Shown here piece after piece: positions 42,826 through 53,419 of a stretch of 64,000 nt of DNA. Location: NCBI RefSeq assembly GCF_002419965.1, contig NZ_DIHC01000001.1:1-64000 (forward strand), given 5' to 3'. The translations under genes were made by a program, and so were the position numbers. Position 1 is the stretch's first letter; every line of letters begins with the position of its first letter. The stretch comes from Pseudomonas sp. UBA5706 (GTDB lineage Bacteria; Pseudomonadota; Gammaproteobacteria; Pseudomonadales; Pseudomonadaceae). The notes beneath the pieces are model-generated. The model was given only the letters and a program-made list of their open reading frames with translations, was not told where the DNA came from and did not search any database.

Positions 42826-45800
42826 ATGTCGCTGTCCAGCGGGCTGATCGCTGCCGTCGCCCTGGCCTATATGGCCATCATGTTCGCGATTGCCTTCTAT
42901 GGTGATCGTCGCAGCGGCGCGTTGCCGCCGCGATTGCGTGCGTGGGTGTATAGCTTGTCGCTGGCGGTGTACTGCACCAGTTGGACCTTCTTCGGCGCAG
43001 TGGGTCAGGCCGCCGAGCAATTGTGGTCGTTCCTGCCGATCTACCTGGGGCCCATTGTGATGATGGTGCTGGCGCCTTGGGTGTTGCAGAAAATGGTGCT
43101 GATCAGCAAGCAGGAAAGCATTACTTCCATCGCCGACTTCATCGCCGCCCGCTACGGAAAATCGCAGACGCTGGCGGTCGTGGTCGCGCTGATCTGTCTG
43201 ATTGGTGTACTGCCGTACATCGCGCTGCAGCTCAAAGGCATTGTCCTGGGGGTGAACATTCTGATCGGCGCGGGCGCGGACGCTACCGGCACCCGTGCGC
43301 AAGACACAGCGCTGATCGTGTCGCTGGTGCTGGCGCTGTTCACCATCGTGTTCGGCACGCGCAACCTTGACGCCACCGAACACCATCGCGGTATGGTGCT
43401 GGCCATTGCCTTCGAGGCGCTGGTCAAGCTGTTCGCGTTCATGGCGGTGGGTGTGTTCGTGACCTTCGGCCTGTATGACGGAGTCGACGACCTGTTCAAT
43501 CAGGCGATGCTCGCACCGCGTCTGGAGGAATATTGGAAAGAGACCATCAACTGGCCCTCGATGGTGGTGCAGACCGGTGTGGCGATGATGGCGATCGTCT
43601 GCCTGCCACGACAGTTTCACGTGACCGTGGTCGAGAACATCGAGCCACAGGATCTGCGCCTGGCGAAATGGGTTTTCCCGACCTATCTGCTGCTGGCCGG
43701 GCTGTTCGTGGTGCCCATCGCGCTGGCCGGGCAAATGCTGCTGCCCGGCTCGGTGCTGCCGGACTCTTTCGTGATCAGTGTACCGCTGGCCCATGCTCAC
43801 CCGGCGCTGGCGCTGCTGGCGTTTATCGGTGGCGCATCGGCGGCCACCGGCATGGTGATCGTCGCCAGCGTTGCCCTGTCGACCATGGTCTCCAACGACA
43901 TGCTGCTGCCGTGGCTGCTGCGACGCAAAACCGCCGAGCGTCCGTTCGAAGTGTTCCGCTACTGGATGCTCTCGGTGCGCCGGGTCAGCATCGTGGCGAT
44001 CCTGTTGCTGGCCTATGTCAGCTACCGGTTGCTTGGCTCCACGGCGAGTCTTGCGACCATCGGCCAGATCGCCTTTGCCGCCATCACTCAACTGGCCCCG
44101 GCGATGATTGGCGCCCTGTACTGGAAACCGGCCAACCGCCGAGGCGTATTCGCCGGCCTGGCCGCTGGCGTGTTCATCTGGTTCTACACCCTGGTACTGC
44201 CGCTGACCGCCCACAGCATGGGCTGGTCGCTGAGCAGTTTTCCGCTGCTGGCGTGGCTGCACGGCAATCCGCTCAACCTGCCCATCACCCCGCTGACCCA
44301 GGGTGTGGTGCTGTCGATGGCGGGCAACTTTATCCTGTTCGTCTGGGTCTCGCTGCTGTCGCGCACGCGGGTTTCGGAGCACTGGCAAGCCGGGCGCTTC
44401 ATCGGTCAGGAACTGCAGGCCCGGCACAACAACCGTTCGCTGCTGGCAGTGCAGATCGAAGACCTGCTCAAACTGTCTGCGCGCTTTGTCGGCGAGGAAC
44501 GCGCGCAGCAGAGCTTCATCCGTTTCGCCTATCGGCAAGGCAAGGGCTTCAACCCGAACCAGAACGCCAATGGCGACTGGATTGCGCACACCGAGCGCCT
44601 GCTGGCCGGTGTGCTGGGCACCTCGTCGACCCGCGCCGTGGTCAAGGCCGCCATCGAGGGTCGCGACATGCAGCTGGAAGATGTGGTGCGCATCGCCGAC
44701 GAAGCCTCCGAGGTGTTGCAGTTCAACCGCGCCCTGCTGCAAGGCGCCATCGAGAACATTACCCAGGGCATCAGCGTGGTCGATCAGTCGCTCAAACTGG
44801 TGGCCTGGAACGACCGCTATCTTGAGTTGTTCAATTATCCCGAAGGGCTGATCAGCGTGGGCCGGCCCATCGCCGATATTATTCGCTACAACGCCGAGCG
44901 TGGTCTGCTTGGGCCGGGCGAGGCCGAGGTGCACGTCGCCCGGCGCCTGCACTGGATGCGCCAGGGCCGTGCCCACACCTCCGAACGGCTGTTCCCCAAT
45001 GGCCGGGTGATCGAGCTGATCGGCAACCCTATGCCCGGCGGTGGTTTCGTCATGAGTTTCACTGACATCACTGCCTTCCGCGAGGCCGAGCAAGCCCTCA
45101 AGGGCGTCAACGAAAGCCTGGAACAGCGCGTCGCCGAGCGTACTCGCGAGCTGTGGCAATTGAACGTTGCGCTCACCGAAGCCAAAGCCCATGCCGAAGC
45201 CGCCAACCAGTCGAAGACACGCTTTCTGGCTGCGGTCAGTCATGACCTGATGCAGCCCATGAACGCCGCGCGGCTGTTTTCTGCCGCGCTGCTGCATGTG
45301 GACGACAGCATCCCCGACGAAGCGCAAAAGCTGATCCAACACCTGGACAGTTCGCTGCGCTCGGCCGAGGACCTGATCAGCGACCTGCTGGATATTTCCC
45401 GCCTGGAAAACGGAAAATTCACTCCAACCATCGCACCATTTCCCCTTAACAATCTGTTCGACACCCTGGGCGCCGAGTTCAAGGCGCTGGCCCAGGAACA
45501 GGGTTTGAGCTTTCGCGTGCGGGGCAGCCAGCTGCGCATTGCCAGCGATGCAAAACTGCTACGCCGGGTGCTGCAGAATTTCCTGACGAACGCATTTCGC
45601 TATGCCAAAGGCCCGATCCTTTTGGGGGTACGGCGCAGAGGGGCGAATCTGAGCCTGGAGGTGTGGGACCGCGGGCCGGGCATTCCTGAAGACAAGCGCC
45701 AGGTGATTTTCGAGGAGTTCAAACGTCTGGACAGTCACCAGACCCGTGCCGAAAAAGGCTTAGGGTTGGGCCTGGCAATTGCCGATGGGCTGTGTCGAGT

Positions 45801-46299
45801 GCTCGGTCACACGCTGCAGGTGCGTTCCTGGCCGGGCAAGGGCAGCGTATTCAGTGTCACCGTGCCGCTGGCCCGCAGCCAGACCCTGCCGCCGCCCGCC
45901 AGCGTGGAGCCACACCGTGCCGCGCTCACTGGGACGCAGGTGCTGTGTGTCGACAACGAGGACAGCATCTTGATTGGCATGAACAGCCTGCTCAGTCGCT
46001 GGGGTTGCCAGGTATGGACGGCGCGCAATCGCCAGGAATGCCAAGCGTTGCTCGACGACGGCGTTCGTCCGCATCTGGCACTGGTGGACTACCATCTGGA
46101 CCACGGCGAGATCGGCACTGAGCTGATGGCCTGGCTGCGCACCCAACTGGCTGAACCGGTGCCCGGTGTGCTGATCAGCGCCGATGGCAGGCCCGAACTG
46201 GTGGCGCAGGTGCACGCGGCGGGGCTGGAATACCTGGCTAAACCTGTCAAGCCCGCTGCATTGCGGGCATTGTTGAGTCGCCATGTGAGTTTGAATTAG
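42826..46299 (+). CDS. Symporter-linked hybrid sensor histidine kinase/response regulator (CrbS/MxtR-like)
   Basis: 1157-aa inner-membrane sensor. Residues about 5-520 form a sodium:solute-symporter domain with 12-13 helices (YCTSWTFFGAVGQAAEQLWS). A PAS domain is at about 630-750 (GAIENITQGISVVDQSLKLV). HisKA contains SHDLMQP with His806. HATPase_c has NFLTNAFRYAKG, GPGIPED and GLGLGLAIADG. A C-terminal receiver has VLCVDNED and acceptor Asp1088 (LALVDYHLD). The ATG at 42826 with GGAGTTCCC upstream is preferred over 42754. Domain order matches the CrbS/MxtR/CbrA-like group that controls acetate or carbon-source genes. The cognate regulator is not in this window. Confidence 0.92.
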   Translation: MSLSSGLIAAVALAYMAIMFAIAFYGDRRSGALPPRLRAWVYSLSLAVYCTSWTFFGAVGQAAEQLWSFLPIYLGPIVMMVLAPWVLQKMVLISKQESITSIADFIAARYGKSQTLAVVVALICLIGVLPYIALQLKGIVLGVNILIGAGADATGTRAQDTALIVSLVLALFTIVFGTRNLDATEHHRGMVLAIAFEALVKLFAFMAVGVFVTFGLYDGVDDLFNQAMLAPRLEEYWKETINWPSMVVQTGVAMMAIVCLPRQFHVTVVENIEPQDLRLAKWVFPTYLLLAGLFVVPIALAGQMLLPGSVLPDSFVISVPLAHAHPALALLAFIGGASAATGMVIVASVALSTMVSNDMLLPWLLRRKTAERPFEVFRYWMLSVRRVSIVAILLLAYVSYRLLGSTASLATIGQIAFAAITQLAPAMIGALYWKPANRRGVFAGLAAGVFIWFYTLVLPLTAHSMGWSLSSFPLLAWLHGNPLNLPITPLTQGVVLSMAGNFILFVWVSLLSRTRVSEHWQAGRFIGQELQARHNNRSLLAVQIEDLLKLSARFVGEERAQQSFIRFAYRQGKGFNPNQNANGDWIAHTERLLAGVLGTSSTRAVVKAAIEGRDMQLEDVVRIADEASEVLQFNRALLQGAIENITQGISVVDQSLKLVAWNDRYLELFNYPEGLISVGRPIADIIRYNAERGLLGPGEAEVHVARRLHWMRQGRAHTSERLFPNGRVIELIGNPMPGGGFVMSFTDITAFREAEQALKGVNESLEQRVAERTRELWQLNVALTEAKAHAEAANQSKTRFLAAVSHDLMQPMNAARLFSAALLHVDDSIPDEAQKLIQHLDSSLRSAEDLISDLLDISRLENGKFTPTIAPFPLNNLFDTLGAEFKALAQEQGLSFRVRGSQLRIASDAKLLRRVLQNFLTNAFRYAKGPILLGVRRRGANLSLEVWDRGPGIPEDKRQVIFEEFKRLDSHQTRAEKGLGLGLAIADGLCRVLGHTLQVRSWPGKGSVFSVTVPLARSQTLPPPASVEPHRAALTGTQVLCVDNEDSILIGMNSLLSRWGCQVWTARNRQECQALLDDGVRPHLALVDYHLDHGEIGTELMAWLRTQLAEPVPGVLISADGRPELVAQVHAAGLEYLAKPVKPAALRALLSRHVSLN

Positions 46300-46738
46300 C
46301 CCGAAGCGAGGATTCATCAACAACTGCGTTTTGGCGGTCAGCGGTTTCGACACCAAGGCTGTCACCGCCGTTTGGCCGAGCGGCGTGCGGGTCAGCACCC
46401 TTCAGGCATCGTATCGGCGCCACTTGGCGAAAATGTGTGTCCAGACATTTATTTTTGCTCGACCGTTCGGCCAGGAATAAACGCTCGTTTCGTCAACCCC
46501 GCGTTAAATAAATACGCTGCCCGCACCCGCTATTGCTGGCGTCTGCGGAAATATCGCGTGGGTGACGTGCTGCTGCGTGGCATTTCCGGATCCGCCTGCC
46601 TCCTGTAAAACCTTTCCAGTGCAGCGACAACGCCCTTTTTTAGATAATAGCCATTTGATATACAGGCCGGCACCGCCACTCCTTGAACAATAAAAAGACG
46701 TGGAGATCCTTGAATTTTGAATGCCAAAGGAGCAGCAG
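46300..46738. other. Gene-free region before the chemoreceptor
   Basis: 439 bp. It holds a GGCGGTCAGCGGTTT/GCTGTCACCGCCG imperfect hairpin near 46335-46370 that may end the kinase transcript, then AT-richer sequence leading to AAAGGAG before the ATG at 46739. No recognisable small gene. The opposite-strand open frames are shadows of the receptor gene. Confidence 0.5.
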
Positions 46739-48364
46739 ATGTTCATCAGAAAGATGCGTATTGGAATCAGAGCCGGGTTGAGTTTCGCAGTGATTGGCCT
46801 GTTGCTGGCGTCGGTCGGTGTATTCAGCCTGGGTAAGATGGCCGCGCTGCGCACCAGCGCCGAAGTGATCGAAGAGTCCTGGATGCCGAAGATCGAGGCT
46901 GTGCATGACGCTGCGGACAATGTCATGACCATCCGCATCGAAGCTTTGCGCCTGATCGCCAATAATGACCCTGCCAGCCACCGAAAAAGCCAGGCCGTGA
47001 TCGCCGAGGAGCGCGCCGATTGGAGCAAGCAGTTTGGCGAGTACAAGCGCCTGGGCAATTCCGCAGAGGAACTGGCAATACTTACCGGCGTGCAGCGCGT
47101 GTTCGACGACTATCAGCGCGTGCTCGATCAGGTCATCGCCCATGTCGACGCCGGTCAGGCCGACCAGGCCAATACGCTGCTGAACACGCAACTGGCACCG
47201 ATTGGCGGCAAGCTCAATTCCGCGCTGGAATCGCTGATAACCCTTAATCAGCAAGGCGCTGACGCCGCCGCCAAAGATGCCGCGAGCCTGTATGACCGGT
47301 CGCAAACCATACTGGCCTGCGTCATCGTTCTCTCGCTGCTCTTGACCTTGTGGCTCGCCTGGGCGCTGACCCGCAGCATCGTCCAGCCCATCAGTCAGGC
47401 ATTGAAGGTGGCGCAAACCATCGCCGGCGGCAATCTCGCCGTCGCCTTTGAGCATCAGGGCAGTGACGAGCCCGCGCACCTGCTCAAAGCCTTGTCAGCC
47501 ATGCAGCAAAATTTGCGCTCGACCATTCACGGCATCAGTGAATCATCGCAGCAGCTGGCATCGGCCGCCGAGCAAATGAGCTCGGTGATGGAGCAAAGTA
47601 CGCGCAGCTTGCAGGCGCAGAACGACGAAATCGAACTGGCCGCAACGGCCGTGACGCAGATGAGCACGGCGGTGGATGAGGTGGCGAACAACGCTGTGGC
47701 CACTTCCGAGGCATCAAAAGCATCCGATACCGACAGCCAGCACGGGCAGCGTCAGGTGAGCGAGACGATCGATTCGATTCAAGGGTTGGTGGGCGAAGTG
47801 ATGAACGCGTCGACACAGGCTCAGGGCCTGGCGAGTCAGGCGCAGGACATCAGCAAGGTGCTGGAGGTAATTCGTGGCATCGCTGCGCAGACCAACCTGC
47901 TGGCGCTTAACGCGGCCATCGAAGCGGCACGGGCCGGTGAGGCAGGACGCGGGTTCGCGGTGGTCGCCGATGAGGTGCGCTCCCTGGCCCTGCGGACGCA
48001 GGATTCGACCCAGGAAATCGAGCAGATGATCAGCGGTATCCAGAGCGGCACTCAGGACACGGTTGGCGCCATGCAGAACAGCGCCAGTCAGGCCGAACAC
48101 ACTCTGCAACGGGCCAGCAGCGCAGGCCAGGCGCTGGAGAAGATCACAGCAGCGATTTCCCAGATCAACCAGCGCAACCTGGTGATCGCCAGTGCCGCCG
48201 AACAGCAGTCGCTGGTGGCACGGGAAGTGGACCGCAGCCTGGTAAGCATCCGCGATCTGTCGACCCAGACTGCAGCGGGCGCGACCCAGACCTCCGCCGC
48301 CAGCCAGGAACTGTCACGGCTGGCGATGGATCTGAACGGGCTGGTCACCCGGTTCGTACTTTAA
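46739..48364 (+). CDS. Methyl-accepting chemotaxis protein
   Basis: 541-aa chemoreceptor. TM1 is at about residues 11-32. The periplasmic domain is four-helix-bundle type at about 35-190 (EESWMPKIEAVHDAADNVM), and TM2 at about 195-215 (ILACVIVLSLLLTLWLAWAL). HAMP is at about 215-270. The cytoplasmic hairpin has its tip IRGIAAQTNLLALNAAIEAA and then FAVVADEVRSLA. AAAGGAG precedes the ATG at 46739. There is no C-terminal CheB/CheR pentapeptide. Ligand unknown. Confidence 0.93.
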   Translation: MFIRKMRIGIRAGLSFAVIGLLLASVGVFSLGKMAALRTSAEVIEESWMPKIEAVHDAADNVMTIRIEALRLIANNDPASHRKSQAVIAEERADWSKQFGEYKRLGNSAEELAILTGVQRVFDDYQRVLDQVIAHVDAGQADQANTLLNTQLAPIGGKLNSALESLITLNQQGADAAAKDAASLYDRSQTILACVIVLSLLLTLWLAWALTRSIVQPISQALKVAQTIAGGNLAVAFEHQGSDEPAHLLKALSAMQQNLRSTIHGISESSQQLASAAEQMSSVMEQSTRSLQAQNDEIELAATAVTQMSTAVDEVANNAVATSEASKASDTDSQHGQRQVSETIDSIQGLVGEVMNASTQAQGLASQAQDISKVLEVIRGIAAQTNLLALNAAIEAARAGEAGRGFAVVADEVRSLALRTQDSTQEIEQMISGIQSGTQDTVGAMQNSASQAEHTLQRASSAGQALEKITAAISQINQRNLVIASAAEQQSLVAREVDRSLVSIRDLSTQTAAGATQTSAASQELSRLAMDLNGLVTRFVL

Positions 48365-48398
48365 AACGCACGAGCCAAAGCGCCCCCTTCAGCAGCCC

Positions 48399-48444
48399 GG
48401 CTTGCTGGCAGCGGCGCCCCCATGGGCGCTGCTGCCGACCAACC
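48399..48444. repeat. REP palindrome after the chemoreceptor
   Basis: CGGCTTGCTGGCAGCGGCGCC and GGGCGCTGCTGCCGACCAACCG, an imperfect hairpin between converging genes. Confidence 0.65.
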
Positions 48445-48490
48445 GTGTGCTGCAGGCCAGTGTTCCAGGCTATAAATATCGCCGCTGCTG

Positions 48491-49345
48491 CTATTTGATT
48501 TTTCTGAACACAAACACCAAGCCCACCACAATCAGCACCATCCCCAGCATGCTCAGCCATGCTAGGCGGTTGCCAAAGATCAGGTAATCCATGATCGCGG
48601 TCACCGCTGGCACCAGATAGAACAGGCTGGTGACATTGACCAGATTGCCCTGAGCGATCAGCCGATACAGTAGAAAGGTCGCCAGCACCGACACCACCAA
48701 TCCCATATACACAACGGGTACATAGAAGCCCAGGCTGTACTCGAAGTGAAACGGCTGAAAGGGCAGGCACACCGCGCACACGACTGTACCGGCCAAATAC
48801 TGCACCGGCAGCGTGCCGAGGGGGTTATCGGTGATGCGCTTTTGCATGATCGAACCGCCGGTCATGCTCAACATGCCCAACACTCCGAACAGCATTCCGG
48901 CCAGCGAGCCGCCATCGCCGATCCCTTGAAACACCACCAGCACCAACCCTGCCAGCCCCAAGCCCAGTCCGAACATTCGCGACCAGGCGCGGCTGCGCTC
49001 GACCAGGACAGCCGTGAGGATCGGCTGCACACCCATGATGGTGGCCATGACCCCGGGTGCGACTTTCATGTTAAGCGCAAGCAAGTAACAGATTTGGTAA
49101 GCGCCCAGCAGGACCGCGCCGGTGGCCAGGGCATAGCGCATCGATTGGCGCGTGGCGGGAAGCTTGTAGCCCAGAGCGGGGATAAGGATTGCCAGCGCCA
49201 TGAGCGCCAGCAAAAAACGAAAGAGTAGAAACGCAAAAGGCGAAGCGTGGGCCAGTCCCCACTTGGAGACAATCGCGCCGCTGCTCCAGAGCAATACGAA
49301 CAGGGTAGTGGTGGCCATCGAGGCCAGGGCTTTGTTAGCAAACAT
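48491..49345 (-). CDS. EamA/DMT-family inner-membrane exporter
   Basis: 284-aa transporter with about ten hydrophobic helices in two EamA repeats (LLWSSGAIVSKWGLAHASPF in repeat 1; GVLGMLSMTGGSIMQKRITD in repeat 2). It ends with a basic tail (VFRKIK). It likely exports an amino acid or other small metabolite. The 370-bp upstream region contains a possible leader peptide and a GC-rich stem, so attenuation is conceivable. Confidence 0.9.
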   Translation of the reverse strand: MFANKALASMATTTLFVLLWSSGAIVSKWGLAHASPFAFLLFRFLLALMALAILIPALGYKLPATRQSMRYALATGAVLLGAYQICYLLALNMKVAPGVMATIMGVQPILTAVLVERSRAWSRMFGLGLGLAGLVLVVFQGIGDGGSLAGMLFGVLGMLSMTGGSIMQKRITDNPLGTLPVQYLAGTVVCAVCLPFQPFHFEYSLGFYVPVVYMGLVVSVLATFLLYRLIAQGNLVNVTSLFYLVPAVTAIMDYLIFGNRLAWLSMLGMVLIVVGLVFVFRKIK

Positions 49346-49717
49346 GGTGTCACCTGTGATTCAGACAAAATCGGACCCGGCGCAAAACCGGATTCACTGA
49401 TGTTTTGTTGGGGCTTGCAGGCGTGATTCGACGGCGTCAGCGCAGTCGATCAGCCCAGCACGACCGCGGCTGGCGGCGAAACAACGCACGCAACCGGGCC
49501 GGTCACAGGAGAGGGAGGTGGATAGCGCGTGATGTAGAACGCTTGCTGGCACCCGCACGGCTCACCCACAGCAGACGCTGCGGCAGCGAACACGATTGGC
49601 GAATGGCAAGCAGGCATGCACTGATCTTCTTCGGAATGAGGAGGAATGTTTCGACTTGTTTCAGAACACCGGCGCTGAATATAACCAGCGCGCGGTGCAG
49701 GATGCAACGTTTAGTTA
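49346..49717. other. Long leader region of the DMT exporter
   Basis: 372 bp with no confident gene. On the minus strand it has a 55-aa ORF (49450-49617) and then, near 49365-49395, a partly self-complementary stretch (AATCCGGTTTTGCGCCGGGTCCGATTTTG) that could fold as a hairpin with a T-run just before the exporter start. The arrangement resembles a translational attenuator (inference). Confidence 0.45.
49450..49617 (-). CDS. Possible 55-aa leader peptide ORF
   Basis: Starts MPACHSPIVFAAAASAVGEP, contains AFYITRYPPPSPVTGP, and ends VVSPPAAVVLG. A GAAGAAGA stretch precedes the ATG. The proline run followed by a hairpin ahead of the exporter gene is what one would expect of a regulatory peptide. 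Without comparison to relatives it may be chance. Confidence 0.3.
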   Translation of the reverse strand: MPACHSPIVFAAAASAVGEPCGCQQAFYITRYPPPSPVTGPVACVVSPPAAVVLG

Positions 49718-50656
49718 TCAGCCGAACAGCCAGTAGCCCAGCAGGGCCAGCACGATGACTGCCAGTACCGGACGCAGGATGCGATAGGCCTTGGGATTGG
49801 CGCGCTTGAACTGTTTGACCTGACCGCTGAATGCGTTGCTGAAACGCTTGCTGAACGCGTAAGCCTGGTTGATGCCGCCGACACGCTCATCATCGGTGTT
49901 TTGCGGCGCGGTGGCTCGGCCCAGGAAGGCACTGACGCTGCGATTGATCGAGGTCATGAAGCGGTTGCTCAACGGACGCTCGATGTCACAAAAAAGGATC
50001 ACGCGGGTGACGTCGGTTTCGTTCTTGACCCAGTGCACATAGGTCTCGTCGAACATCACGTCCTCACCGTCGCGCCAGGCGTAGACCTTGCCATCGACGA
50101 AAATCCGGCAGTCGTCGGAGTTGGGCGTCGACAGCCCCAGGTGGTAGCGCAATGAACCGGCGAACGGGTCGCGGTGCGGGTTGAGATGACTGCCACCGGG
50201 CAACAGCGCGAACATCGCGCCCTTGACGTTGGGAATCCGGCTGACCAGCTCGACCGTCTTCGGGCACAGGGCCTCGGCCGACGGCAGCGGTTTGTCGTAC
50301 CACTTGAGGTAAAACCGCTTCCAGCCCTTTTTGAAGAAAGAACCGAAGCCGGCGTCGTTGTCCTTGGCGGCGGCGCGAATGTAACCCTCGTCGAACAGGT
50401 GCATGGCCTCGTCGCGAATGGTCTCCCAGTTGTCGCGCAACACATCAAGCTCGGGAAATTTGCTGCGGTCCAGGTAGGGTCTGGACGGCACGCTGGAGAA
50501 CACATACATCAAGGCGTTGTACGGCGCGAACAGTGCGGAGTGGTTCACGAACTGGCGCAGCACCGGCAGACGCGCCTTGCCGCGCAGGTGTACATACAAC
50601 GTACTGCCGATGAACACGAGCAGAATCGCCGCCTTGGCAGCGAAGGAAAAGGTCAT
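49718..50656 (-). CDS. lpxO: LpxO-like lipid A 2-hydroxylase
   Basis: 312-aa Fe(II)/2-oxoglutarate-dependent aspartyl/asparaginyl beta-hydroxylase-family protein that hydroxylates lipid A secondary acyl chains at C2 in the inner membrane. It has an N-terminal hydrophobic anchor (ILLVFIGSTLYVHLRG) and the catalytic HLNPHRDPFAGSLRYHLGLS segment (His-x-Asp). The distal His is in ETYVHWVKNETDVTRVILF. A C-terminal membrane helix lies at about residues 290-308 (ILRPVLAVIVLALLGYWLF). The ATG follows AGGAGAGCTTC. Length and both membrane segments fit LpxO. Confidence 0.88.
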   Translation of the reverse strand: MTFSFAAKAAILLVFIGSTLYVHLRGKARLPVLRQFVNHSALFAPYNALMYVFSSVPSRPYLDRSKFPELDVLRDNWETIRDEAMHLFDEGYIRAAAKDNDAGFGSFFKKGWKRFYLKWYDKPLPSAEALCPKTVELVSRIPNVKGAMFALLPGGSHLNPHRDPFAGSLRYHLGLSTPNSDDCRIFVDGKVYAWRDGEDVMFDETYVHWVKNETDVTRVILFCDIERPLSNRFMTSINRSVSAFLGRATAPQNTDDERVGGINQAYAFSKRFSNAFSGQVKQFKRANPKAYRILRPVLAVIVLALLGYWLFG

Positions 50657-50867
50657 GAAGCTCTCCTTGGAACAGGCAAATAACCGTTGTAGCGCTTAAT
50701 ACCACGCCTGCGGGCCGCGCCCGGCGTCGGGGGCAGCGCGAGGCCAGGCATTCTAATCACTACAACGCCCAGCCAAATGACATACGTCACATCTTCGGCA
50801 GGGCTGGATGTGGGCCATCATAAGCCTTCGTCGGCCAGGTAAAAAGCCGAAGAATCTGCCAACGGGG

Positions 50868-51842
<975 letters not shown>

Positions 51843-51969
51843 GACCGGGTCCTTGTGCAGGTATGGAAAAACGCAAAGCCTATGCCTTGGGTACATATTG
51901 CGTCCAGTCATAGCGAACGGACGCCGGCGACGGTAGTCAACAAACGTAGGAATACCGGAGAGTACCGCC

Positions 51970-53046
51970 ATGAAACGTCGCTATAGCTGGCCACTGTGGA
52001 CAGTCCTGGGTCTGGTTGTGTTGCTGATTGTCCTGCACATTGCGCTGCCCTACGTGGTGCGCAACTACCTCAACGAAAAACTTGCCGACATGGGCGACTA
52101 CCGCGGTCAGGTGACGGATGTAGATCTGGCATTGTGGCGCGGCGCCTACAAGATCAATGGCCTGAACATCGTCAAGGTTGACGGCAAAGTGCCTGTTCCG
52201 CTGCTCAAGGCACCGGTCATCGACATCGCAGTCAGTTGGCATTCACTCTGGTACGACCATGCGGTGGTGGCGAAGGTCGCGTTCATCAGTCCCGAACTTA
52301 ACTTCGTCGACGGGGGCGCCAACAAGCAACAATCGCAGACCGGTGCCGGTACCGACTGGCGCGAGCAGTTGAACAAGCTGCTGCCGATTACCCTCAACGA
52401 AGTCCGTATCGACGACGGCAAAATCACCTTCAGCAACTTCACGTCTACGCCCAAGGTAAAAATCGAGGCCGACAAGATCAACGCCAGTCTTTATAACCTG
52501 ACCAACGTCGTCGACACCGCTGGCAAGCGCGACGCACGGTTCGAGGGCAAGGCCCTCTTACTGGGCCATGCACCGCTGGAAACCAATGCCACGTTCGACC
52601 CGTTCAGCAATTTCGAGGACTTCGACTTCAAACTGCGGGTGACCGGTCTGCAGCTCAAACGCATGAACGATTTCGCCTCGGCCTACGGCAAGTTCGACTT
52701 CAACGCAGGCAACGGCGACCTCATCATCGAAGCCCAGGCCAACAAAGGTCAGCTCAGCGGTTACATCAAACCGCTGCTGCGCGATGTGGATATCTTTAAC
52801 TGGCAACAAGACGTCGAGAATCAGAACAAGGGCTTCTTCCGCTCGGTCTGGGAAGCCATCGTCGGCGGCAGCCAGACCCTCTTGAAGAATCAGAGCAAGA
52901 ACCAGTTTGCCACCCGCGTCGAGCTCAGCGGCAGTGTGCACAAGCAGGACATCAGCGCCTTTCAGGCATTCCTGCAGATTCTGCGCAACGCTTTCGTCCA
53001 GGCCTTCAACACGCGGTATGACAGTGGCAAAGGCGAGGCGAAGTGA
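51970..53046 (+). CDS. DUF748 (AsmA-like) envelope protein
   Basis: 358-aa protein with one N-terminal membrane helix (WTVLGLVVLLIVLHIALPYV, residues about 9-28) and a beta-rich periplasmic body of the DUF748/AsmA type (DVDLALWRGAYKINGLNIVK, then VRIDDGKITFSNF). Larger DUF748 proteins are thought to act in envelope lipid or protein traffic; this one is short. It is transcribed divergently from cysK. Confidence 0.85.
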   Translation: MKRRYSWPLWTVLGLVVLLIVLHIALPYVVRNYLNEKLADMGDYRGQVTDVDLALWRGAYKINGLNIVKVDGKVPVPLLKAPVIDIAVSWHSLWYDHAVVAKVAFISPELNFVDGGANKQQSQTGAGTDWREQLNKLLPITLNEVRIDDGKITFSNFTSTPKVKIEADKINASLYNLTNVVDTAGKRDARFEGKALLLGHAPLETNATFDPFSNFEDFDFKLRVTGLQLKRMNDFASAYGKFDFNAGNGDLIIEAQANKGQLSGYIKPLLRDVDIFNWQQDVENQNKGFFRSVWEAIVGGSQTLLKNQSKNQFATRVELSGSVHKQDISAFQAFLQILRNAFVQAFNTRYDSGKGEAK

Positions 53047-53419
53047 CCGCCTGTCATTGCGTCTTGCTCTGTGATTCAACGCTATAAGCGAGGCGGCTTT
53101 CTTCACCAAGACTGCCGCCCTGCCCTTGGTTCTGCAGCGATTCCCATCCGATACACGCCCAGGCCAACTGAATATTCTCAGCCGTCGCCGCCTATGCCTG
53201 TGCGTCGAGATAAAGCGTCTCGGCACCGATCTGGATATCCAGGCTCACTCCACTGCGCAGCAACGATCGTCACGATTTTCCCGGCAGTCAAATCGCGACC
53301 CGCCATTCAGCGACTGAATAAAGCGTGTGCGTTCACAGCCGAGCAGCGTGCGCGTTATAGTCGCTGCATTCTTTTCGGCGTCCGGCCCGTGTCCGCACGC
53401 CCTGTTCGAGGATTTTTCG
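53047..53419. other. Gene-free region before the MoxR gene
   Basis: 373 bp. It holds a GGCGGC/GCCGCC hairpin near 53090-53116 that may end the DUF748 transcript, and a TTATAGT-type -10 candidate near 53355. No convincing gene on either strand. Confidence 0.5.

Noticed and set aside
42808..45342. An 844-aa open frame antisense to the hybrid kinase
   Set aside because: Composition is Gln/His/Arg-rich as expected of the GC-rich shadow of a coding strand; no domain is recognisable.
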